From the NCBI GenBank assembly GCA_020200935.1, contig JAIVHR010000005.1:1-17900 (forward strand): a stretch of 17,900 nt of DNA. Direction: 5' to 3'. A program made the position numbers and the translations under genes. This document shows positions 1 to 6,575 of this stretch, piece after piece. Position 1 is the stretch's first letter, and each line of letters starts with the position of its first letter. This DNA is from Sphingomonadales bacterium (lineage in GTDB: Bacteria; Pseudomonadota; Alphaproteobacteria; Sphingomonadales; Sphingomonadaceae). The notes below the pieces were generated by a model. The model was given only the letters and a program-made list of their open reading frames with translations, searched no databases and was not told where the DNA came from.

Positions 1-1475
1 GGCTCGCCCGTATCGAATCTCCGCCCGGCCTGCTCGCCCGGCTGCTGCCCGATCTCACCGGCCACGGCGCGCTGACCGACCGGCTTGCGCGCGCGCTCGT
101 CCCCGAACCGCCGATCGACCCCGCGCAGGGCGGCTATATCGCCGAAAGCTATGACGCCGCGCTCGACGATCTGCGCGCGACATCGGGCAAGGGGCGCAAG
201 GCGATCGCCGGGCTCGAAGCCGACTATCGCGACAAGACCGGCATCAAGGGCCTGAAAATCAAGCATAATAACGTTCTCGGCTATCATATCGAGGTGCCCG
301 CCAAGCATGCCGACCCGCTGATGGCGAGCGATTCGGGTTTCACCCATCGCCAGACCCTCGCCGGGGTCGTCCGCTTCAACGCCCCGGCGCTCCACGACGA
401 GGCGCAGAGGGTCACCCAGGCGGGCGCCCATGCGCTCGCCGCCGAAGCCGCGCATCTCGAGGAGCTGATCGAGACGGCACTCGCCGACCAGGCGCGGATC
501 GCCGCCACCGCCGATGCGCTGGCCCGGCTCGATGTCGGCGCTGCGCTGGCCGAGCGCGCGGCCGAGGGCGGCTGGGCACGGCCCTCGCTCGCAGATCATC
601 CCTGTTTCGAGGTTGAAGGCGGCCGCCACCCGGTCGTAGAGGCCGCGGTCGAGGCGGGCGGCGAGCGTTTCGTCGCCAATGATTGCGGGCTTTCGCCCGA
701 AGAGCGGCTGTGGCTCGTCACCGGCCCCAATATGGGCGGCAAATCGACCTTCCTCCGGCAGAATGCGCTGATCGCCGTGCTCGCCCAGGCGGGCAGCTAC
801 GTCCCCGCGTCCAAGGCTCGGCTGGGCACCGTCGACAAGCTCTTCAGCCGCGTCGGCGCCTCGGACAATCTCGCCCGCGGCCGATCCACCTTCATGGTCG
901 AGATGGTAGAGACCGCGGCGATCCTCGCCCAGGCCACCGAGGCGAGCTTCGTCATCCTCGACGAGGTCGGCCGCGGCACCTCCACTTACGACGGCCTCGC
1001 GATCGCCTGGGCGGTGGTCGAGGCGGTGCATGACGTCAATCGCTGCCGCTGCCTCTTCGCCACCCATTATCACGAGCTGACCCGGCTCGCCGAACGCCTC
1101 GACGCGCTCTCGCTCCACCATGTCCGGGCGCGAGAATGGAAGGGCGATCTCGTGCTGCTCCACGAACTGGCCGAAGGGCCCGCCGACCGCAGCTACGGCC
1201 TCGCCGTCGCCAAGCTCGCCGGGCTTCCGCCAAAGACGCTGGCGCGCGCCGGATCGGTGCTCGCGAAGCTCGAAGCCGGGCGCGCCGAGACCGGCGGCAT
1301 CGCGACCGGCCTCGACGATCTGCCGCTGTTCGCCGCCGAGCCCGCCGCCGAGCCGACGGCCGATCCGCTGCGCGAGGCGCTCGAGGCGATCCATGCCGAC
1401 GATCTCAGCCCGCGCGACGCGCTCGAGCTGGTCTATCGGCTCAAGCGGCTGGCAGAGGAGGGCGACGGCTCCTAA
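1..1475 (+). CDS. mutS: DNA mismatch repair protein MutS, 5' end outside the window
   Basis: MutS recognises mismatches and small loops as a dimer and uses ATP to recruit MutL. The first complete codon starts at base 3, and 490 residues are visible before the TAA stop at 1473. Full-length family members run to roughly 850-900 residues, so the N-terminal mismatch-binding domain with its Phe-X-Glu motif lies upstream. The visible part covers the end of the core/lever region, the clamp (a NVLGYHIEV segment near 270-297) and the whole ATPase domain. Walker A (GPNMGGKST) lies at 723-749, the DEVGRGTST Walker B/signature at 960-986, and a THYHEL motif near 1063. The C-terminal tail (AIHADDLSPRDALELVYRLK) is the usual MutS oligomerisation helix. 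The reading frame is intact. glnD starts 10 bases downstream, which suggests co-transcription. Confidence 0.97.
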   Translation, partial: LARIESPPGLLARLLPDLTGHGALTDRLARALVPEPPIDPAQGGYIAESYDAALDDLRATSGKGRKAIAGLEADYRDKTGIKGLKIKHNNVLGYHIEVPAKHADPLMASDSGFTHRQTLAGVVRFNAPALHDEAQRVTQAGAHALAAEAAHLEELIETALADQARIAATADALARLDVGAALAERAAEGGWARPSLADHPCFEVEGGRHPVVEAAVEAGGERFVANDCGLSPEERLWLVTGPNMGGKSTFLRQNALIAVLAQAGSYVPASKARLGTVDKLFSRVGASDNLARGRSTFMVEMVETAAILAQATEASFVILDEVGRGTSTYDGLAIAWAVVEAVHDVNRCRCLFATHYHELTRLAERLDALSLHHVRAREWKGDLVLLHELAEGPADRSYGLAVAKLAGLPPKTLARAGSVLAKLEAGRAETGGIATGLDDLPLFAAEPAAEPTADPLREALEAIHADDLSPRDALELVYRLKRLAEEGDGS

Positions 1476-1485
1476 GTTGGCGGCG

Positions 1486-4242
1486 ATGGCCTACGCAAAG
1501 GTAAAGCACCGCAAGCAAATCATCGATCGCCGCGCGGTCGCCGCCCGGCTGGGCGAGGTCGAGGCCGGCGATACCGTCGCGACGCGCAAGGCCGGCGCTG
1601 CAGTGCTCGCCGAGGCACATGACGCCGGTCGCGAAGAGATCGCCCGGCGGCTCGCCGAGATGCCGACCAGCGGCACGATCATCGCAGGGAGCTACGCCTT
1701 TCTCTACGATCAGCTGCTCCGGCTGCTCTATGATTTCACCGTCGACCGGCTCTATCCGATCAGCAACCCGTCATCCTCCGAAAGGCTGGCGCTGATCGCG
1801 CTCGGCGGCTTCGGACGCAGCGAGATGGCGCCGCATTCCGATCTCGATATCGGATTCCTCACCCCCTACAAGCAATCGGCCTGGGGCGAGCAGGTCATCG
1901 AATCGATGCTCTACACGCTCTGGGATCTGGGGCTGAAGGTCGGCCATTCAGTGCGCTCGGTCGAGGATACGGTGCGCCTCACCCGGCACGACATGACGAT
2001 CCGCACGGCGATGCTCGAGGCACGCTTCATCTGGGGAGACGAGGCGCTTTACGACGAGACGGCGGCGCGCTTCCGCTCCGAGATCGTCGAGGGATCGGCC
2101 AAGGAATTCACCGCCGCCAAGCTCGAGGAGCGCGACGCGCGGCACGCGCGGATGGGCGACAGCCGTTATGTCGTCGAGCCCAACGTCAAGGACGGCAAGG
2201 GGGGCTTGCGCGATCTTCACGCGCTGTTCTGGATCGGCCGCTATGTCCACCGCGTCCGCGATCTCGGCGATCTCGTCGAGCGGGGGCTGCTGACCGCCGA
2301 CGAATTGCGCGAATTCCGCAAGGCGCGGCGCTTCCTGCTCGCCGTGCGCTGCCATCTCCACCTCATCACCGACCGGCCCGAGGAACGGCTGACCTTCGAC
2401 TATCAGACCGAGATCGCACGGCGGATGGATTATGCCGACCAGGCCGGGAAGCCCGCGGTCGAACGCTTCATGCAGCATTATTTCTTGATCGCGAAACAGG
2501 TCGGCGACCTGACCGGCGTGTTCCTCGCCCATCTCGACGAGCAATATGGCCGGCAGGGCCGGCGCTTCATCATGCCGACGATCCGCCGCCGTCCGCGCAA
2601 ATTGAACGGCTTCGTCCTCGATCGCGGCCGGCTCGCCGTGCCCGAGGAGGATTTCTTCGAGGAGGATCCGGTGCGGCTGATCGAGATGTTCGCGCTCGCC
2701 GACCGGCACCGGCTCGAGATCCATCCGCTGGCGATGCGGCAGGCGGCGCGCGATGAACATCTGGCGGCGACGATCCGCGAGGACAATCGCGCCAACGCAC
2801 TGTTCCTCGACCTACTGACCAGCCCGCGCGACCCCGAGACGGTGCTGCGCTGGATGAACGAAGCCGGCGTGTTCGGCCGCTTCGTGCCCGATTTCGGCAA
2901 GGTCGTCGCGCAGATGCAGTTCGACATGTACCACCATTATACGGTCGACGAGCACACCATCCGGGCGATCGGGCTGCTGGCGAAGATCGAGCGCGGCGAG
3001 CTCCCCGAGGACCATCCGATCGCGACACAGATCATGAAGGGCCTGGTTTCGCGCCGCGCGCTCTATGTCGCGGTGCTGCTGCACGATATCGCCAAGGGCC
3101 GCGGCGGCGATCATTCGGTGATCGGCGCCGAGATCGCCGAGGAGCTGGGCCCGCGGCTGGGGCTCGATCCGGGCGAGACACAGACCGTGGCCTGGCTGGT
3201 GCGCTGGCACCTGTTGATGTCGGCGACCGCCTTCAAGCGCGATCTTGCCGATCCCAAGACGATCGAGGATTTCGCCCGCGCGGTGAAGAGCCCCGAACGG
3301 CTCAAGCTGCTGCTCGCGCTGACCGTGGTCGATATCCGCGCCGTCGGACCGGGGGTGTGGAACGCCTGGAAGCGGCAGTTGCTCGGCGATCTCTATCAGC
3401 TCGCCGAAGAGAGCCTGCGGCTGGGCCACAAGCAGCAGGGCCGCGAGGAAAGGATCCTCGATGCCAAGGCGGAACTGGCGGGACGCCTCTCCGACTGGGA
3501 CAAGGCCGCCCGCGCCGCCTATTTCAAACGCTTGCCCGAAGCCTACTGGATTGCCGAGAGCTGCGAGGTCGCCGAACATAATGCGCGCCAGGTCGCCGCG
3601 GCCGAGCGCGCGGGCGACGCGCTGTCGATCGTCACCCGGCCCGACGACGAGCGCGAGGCGACCTGGGCGAGCGTCTATGCCGCCGACCATCCGGGATTGT
3701 TCTACCGGCTCGCCGGGGCGGTCCACATGGCCGGCGGCACGATCGTCGATGCGCGGATCTACACGACGCGCGACGGCATGGTGCTCGACAACATCCTGGT
3801 CCAGGATCCGCTCGGCCGGCCCTTCGACGAGCCCGACCAGCTCGAGCGGCTCGATACCGCGATCCGCGACTCGCTCGCCAACCGCCACAAGCTCGAAGAG
3901 AAGCTCGAGGCCCGGCCGCTGCCTCGACCGCGCGCCGACGCCTTCCATATCGAGCCGCTGGCGCTGATCGATAACCGGGCGTCCAACCGCTACACGGTGA
4001 TCGAGGTCAATGCGCTCGACCGGCCCGCGCTACTTTACGGCCTCGCCCGCGCTCTGTTCGAATCAAAGACGACGATCCATTCGGCGCACATCGCGACCTA
4101 TGGCGAGCGCGCCGTCGATACCTTCTACGTCACCGACCTGCTCGGCGAGAAGATCACCCGGCAGCAGCGAATGAAGGCGCTGAAGAACCGTTTGCTCGAA
4201 GCGGCCGCGTTGCCCGAGGACGCTGACCGGGCGGCCGCGTAG
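1486..4242 (+). CDS. glnD: Bifunctional [protein-PII] uridylyltransferase / uridylyl-removing enzyme
   Basis: GlnD senses glutamine and adds UMP to, or removes it from, PII proteins (GlnB/GlnK), setting nitrogen assimilation. From the ATG at 1486 it is 918 residues, normal for the family. Domains in order: nucleotidyltransferase with GGFGRSEMAPHSDLDIG at residues 107-123, the metal-binding pair being D119 and D121; the linker motif PNVKDGKGGLRDLH; an HD hydrolase domain with DEHT at 488-491 and HD at 533-534 followed by KGRGGDHS; and two C-terminal ACT domains (about 715-785 and 836-890) that bind glutamine. The frame is open upstream into mutS, but that part is only a shadow of mutS. The chosen ATG has no good ribosome site; an in-frame TTG lies three codons earlier (1477) and AGGAGG sits at 1456-1461, a little far away. 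Translation may therefore depend on ribosomes finishing mutS. All key residues are present. Confidence 0.96.
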   Translation: MAYAKVKHRKQIIDRRAVAARLGEVEAGDTVATRKAGAAVLAEAHDAGREEIARRLAEMPTSGTIIAGSYAFLYDQLLRLLYDFTVDRLYPISNPSSSERLALIALGGFGRSEMAPHSDLDIGFLTPYKQSAWGEQVIESMLYTLWDLGLKVGHSVRSVEDTVRLTRHDMTIRTAMLEARFIWGDEALYDETAARFRSEIVEGSAKEFTAAKLEERDARHARMGDSRYVVEPNVKDGKGGLRDLHALFWIGRYVHRVRDLGDLVERGLLTADELREFRKARRFLLAVRCHLHLITDRPEERLTFDYQTEIARRMDYADQAGKPAVERFMQHYFLIAKQVGDLTGVFLAHLDEQYGRQGRRFIMPTIRRRPRKLNGFVLDRGRLAVPEEDFFEEDPVRLIEMFALADRHRLEIHPLAMRQAARDEHLAATIREDNRANALFLDLLTSPRDPETVLRWMNEAGVFGRFVPDFGKVVAQMQFDMYHHYTVDEHTIRAIGLLAKIERGELPEDHPIATQIMKGLVSRRALYVAVLLHDIAKGRGGDHSVIGAEIAEELGPRLGLDPGETQTVAWLVRWHLLMSATAFKRDLADPKTIEDFARAVKSPERLKLLLALTVVDIRAVGPGVWNAWKRQLLGDLYQLAEESLRLGHKQQGREERILDAKAELAGRLSDWDKAARAAYFKRLPEAYWIAESCEVAEHNARQVAAAERAGDALSIVTRPDDEREATWASVYAADHPGLFYRLAGAVHMAGGTIVDARIYTTRDGMVLDNILVQDPLGRPFDEPDQLERLDTAIRDSLANRHKLEEKLEARPLPRPRADAFHIEPLALIDNRASNRYTVIEVNALDRPALLYGLARALFESKTTIHSAHIATYGERAVDTFYVTDLLGEKITRQQRMKALKNRLLEAAALPEDADRAAA

Positions 4243-4267
4243 CGGCTGTTCCGAAGCTATCGAATGA

Positions 4268-4451
4268 CGTCATGCCGGAATTGATCCGGCATCCAGAGCC
4301 GCAAGGGCCATCGCCTGCCGCCCTGGACCCCGGATCAAGTCGGCAACTATCCCGTCGAGACATGGAGGAGAGCTATGTTTTCCCGCCTTCGCGGGAAACC
4401 GAGGACCTCCATGTTCGAACGGGACAATCACCGATCAAGTCCGGGGTGACG
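4268..4451. repeat. Inverted pair of REP-like hairpins (BIME-like), interrupted by a smaller element
   Basis: Two arms in opposite orientation start with CGTCA at 4268 and end with TGACG at 4451. Compared as inverted repeats they agree at about 28 of 35 positions. Each arm is also a hairpin by itself: the left arm is ATGCCGGA-ATTGA-TCCGGCAT, and the right arm, once the insert is removed, is ACCCCGGA-TCAAG-TCCGGGGT. The stems differ by paired changes (TG/CA against CC/GG), so pairing is conserved. Without the 91-base insert and its 9-base duplication the unit would be 84 bases. It lies 25 bases after the glnD stop, between two convergent genes, and may serve as a transcription barrier for both; no clear U-run is present. 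Related GTCAT…CCGG palindromes are, from memory, common between sphingomonad genes. Confidence 0.8.
4342..4432. mobile_element. 91-base palindromic MITE-like element with 9-base target duplication
   Basis: The segment is bounded by two exact copies of GATCAAGTC (4333-4341 and 4433-4441); bases outside the copies differ, so the duplication is exactly 9. Its ends form a 27-base imperfect terminal inverted repeat: GGCAACTATCCCGT at the left against GGTGATTGTCCCGT on the opposite strand at the right, running into a perfect 8-base match (CATGGAGG at 4361-4368, CCTCCATG at 4406-4413). The centre is a perfect 8-base stem with a CTTC loop (4379-4398). It is too short to code for a transposase. A palindromic non-coding element with a fixed-length duplication is the layout of a MITE moved in trans. 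Family unknown; 9-base duplications occur among several IS families, so the parent cannot be named from this. Confidence 0.7.
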
Positions 4452-4523
4452 TAGGAGGGACCGGAGCGGCTTCAGAGGTCATCGCGCAGCTTGCCCCTCG
4501 GCCTTTCAACGGATCGAATAGCC

Positions 4524-6413
4524 TCACGCCGGCAGCGGCTTGGGGTCCCTCTCGCGCTTTTCCTTGTGCGCCTCGGGCGATTCGGGCGGGCCGTAGCTGA
4601 CGACGATGTCGCCGGGCTCGACCACCGGCCGCGCCTCGGTCGAGAAGAACAATAGCCGCTTGCCGGGGCGCATCACGCAGATCAGCTGGGCTTGGGAATC
4701 GATCTGCTTCTTGAGGTCGTCGAGGGTGAATTTCTCGGTGACCTTGGTGCGGCTGAACACCCAGTCGGCATCCTCGGCCTTCAACAGATCGTCGATCGTT
4801 AGCCTTTCGCTCATCAGCACCCGGCCGCGCGATCGCAGCGGCCCCTTGTCGCCGTCGGCGCTGATCTGGCTTACCGAATCGTACCCCATCTCGGGGCCGA
4901 GATCGTCGCAGATCAGCGCGTTATAGGCGTCATTGTCGGTTGCCGCGATAAGCTCCTGGAACTGGCCGAGATCGAGATGCTCGCGCGTCACTTCATCGAG
5001 AATGTCGCCGCGATAGACTTCGAGCTCGCGGCGACGGGCCGCGCGCAGGGCATATTGCGAGGTGTCGGCGATCGTCACCGGAATATCGAGCTTCCTCAGC
5101 AACACGCCGAAATCGATCGTCCAGCGATTGGCGCCGACGATCAGCACGCCGTTCTTCGCGCCGGTGTCGAGGCCTAGCCGGCGCGACCACCAGCCCGCCG
5201 AAAAGCCGTGCGCGAAGATCGTCGCCATGACGACGCCGAAGGATAGCGGTATCAGCGCCTCGGCCCCTTCGATGCCGTAATCGACCAGCCGCAGCGCGAA
5301 CAGACCGGTGATCGCGACGGCGACGATGCCGCGCGGCGCGATCCAGGCGATGAACAGCCGCTCGTTCCAGGGCACGCTCGAAAAGGCCAGCGCCGTTAGC
5401 ACGGTCAGCGGCCGGACGATGAACAGCAGCAGCAGCAGGAAGCCGGTGAAGCGGATAATGCCGACCAACGGATCGGCCGAGCTCGACTGGAAGCTCGTGA
5501 TGACCTCCCAATCGAGCGTCGCCGACAAGAGGATGAAGACGCCCGAGATCAGGAGCACCGCCAGGTCCTCCTTGAAGCGTCGCAGCGCATGGCTCGAGAA
5601 CATCGGCCGGTTGGCCATCACGACGCCCATCACCGTCACCGTGACGAGTCCGGTCTCGTGCTGGACGACGTCGGCGATGACGAAGCTGCCGACGACGAGG
5701 ATCAGCAGCATCGGCGCCTTCAGAAATTCGGGGACGTAGCCCCGCGGGAAGAACCAGGTCACCGCCCAGCCGAGCGCCGCGCCGAGCACCGCGGCGAGGA
5801 AGGTCGAGGCCAGCACGTCGAAGGTGATTCCCGCGATGCTCGTCCCGGCGCCGCCATAGGTGAGGTAGGCGAAGATGAAGACGGCGAGCAAGGCGCCGAT
5901 CGGATCGTTGACGATGCCTTCCCATTTGAGGATGTTCGAGACCCGCGCGCCGACCCGCAGCGAGCGCAGCATCGGCCCGATCACCGTCGGCCCGGTGACG
6001 ACGAGGATGCCGCCGAACAGCGCCGCTATGCCCCAGTCGAGCCCGGCGCCATAATGGACGGCGAGCGTTCCCAGCACCCAGCCGACCGGCACCCCGATCA
6101 CGACCATCCGCATCACCGCCCATCCGGCATGTCTCAATTCGCGGAAATTGAGGCTCAGCCCCCCTTCGAAAAGGATCACGGCGACGGCGAGCTTGATTAT
6201 GGGGTCCATCAGGGCCCCGAAATCTCTTTCGGGATTTATCAGGCCTCCGCGGAAATATTCATGCGGGATCATCGCGCTGACCGGGCCGATCAGGATGCCG
6301 ACGATCAGCATCAGCGCGATCGCCGGCTTTTGCGTGCGCCAGGCGATCCATTGCGCGCCGACGCCGGCGACGCCGATCACCGCGATTTTCACCATGAGGG
6401 AATCAAGCGCCAT
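4524..6413 (-). CDS. CPA1-type cation:proton antiporter with C-terminal TrkA-N-like domain
   Basis: This 629-residue inner-membrane protein should exchange Na+ or K+ for H+. The first 410 residues or so are a string of hydrophobic segments with CPA1 landmarks: LFEGGLSL at about 81-88, TGPTVIGPML at 140-149, the EGIVNDPIGA motif with E165, N169 and D170 (the transport-site Asn-Asp pair), and APRGIVAVAI near 359-368. The cytoplasmic tail starts with a Rossmann-like NGVLIVGANRW (421-431) and an acidic strand end (IAD, 448-450), resembling TrkA-N/RCK nucleotide-binding domains. A second small domain follows (about 570-612). The tail suggests gating by a nucleotide or ion; substrate preference cannot be read from sequence. 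The ATG at 6413 has no obvious Shine-Dalgarno sequence; an in-frame ATG at 6395 (MVKIAVIG) is a realistic alternative. It faces glnD convergently. Confidence 0.9.
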   Translation of the reverse strand: MALDSLMVKIAVIGVAGVGAQWIAWRTQKPAIALMLIVGILIGPVSAMIPHEYFRGGLINPERDFGALMDPIIKLAVAVILFEGGLSLNFRELRHAGWAVMRMVVIGVPVGWVLGTLAVHYGAGLDWGIAALFGGILVVTGPTVIGPMLRSLRVGARVSNILKWEGIVNDPIGALLAVFIFAYLTYGGAGTSIAGITFDVLASTFLAAVLGAALGWAVTWFFPRGYVPEFLKAPMLLILVVGSFVIADVVQHETGLVTVTVMGVVMANRPMFSSHALRRFKEDLAVLLISGVFILLSATLDWEVITSFQSSSADPLVGIIRFTGFLLLLLFIVRPLTVLTALAFSSVPWNERLFIAWIAPRGIVAVAITGLFALRLVDYGIEGAEALIPLSFGVVMATIFAHGFSAGWWSRRLGLDTGAKNGVLIVGANRWTIDFGVLLRKLDIPVTIADTSQYALRAARRRELEVYRGDILDEVTREHLDLGQFQELIAATDNDAYNALICDDLGPEMGYDSVSQISADGDKGPLRSRGRVLMSERLTIDDLLKAEDADWVFSRTKVTEKFTLDDLKKQIDSQAQLICVMRPGKRLLFFSTEARPVVEPGDIVVSYGPPESPEAHKEKRERDPKPLPA

Positions 6414-6470
6414 GGGCTGCGACCATGGCGGGGTTTGGATGGAGCATCAACGGCATTTGTCTGCTCCCGG

Positions 6471-6559
6471 CGTCATTCCGGCGCAGGCCGGAATCTCATG
6501 CGGTCGGGGAGTAACCTCTTGCCACGCTGCACAAGATTCCGGCTTCCGCCGCGATGACG
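6471..6559. repeat. Second palindromic intergenic repeat, different REP-like family
   Basis: An 89-base unit bounded by CGTCAT at 6471 and ATGACG at 6559 lies between the end of the TonB receptor and the start of the antiporter, both on the - strand. The left arm is a perfect hairpin, ATTCCGGC-GCAG-GCCGGAAT. The right arm keeps ATTCCGGC but its partner GCCGCGAT has two mismatches. The two arms also pair with each other (AATCTCATGC against AATCTTGTGC read on the other strand). It shares only the outer GTCAT and CCGG core with the repeat at 4268-4451, so it is a separate family or subfamily. It sits where it could end receptor transcription before the antiporter. Confidence 0.75.
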
Positions 6560-6575
6560 GAATGGGCCTACGCCC

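Noticed and set aside
1120..1485. Long in-frame extension of glnD into mutS
   Set aside because: It reads the mutS coding sequence in another frame, gives Arg/Ser/Pro-rich sequence with no glnD homology, and the family N-terminus fits the ATG at 1486.
4272..4454. 60-codon + strand frame after glnD
   Set aside because: It lies almost wholly inside the palindromic repeats; the repeats explain the sequence better than a peptide does.
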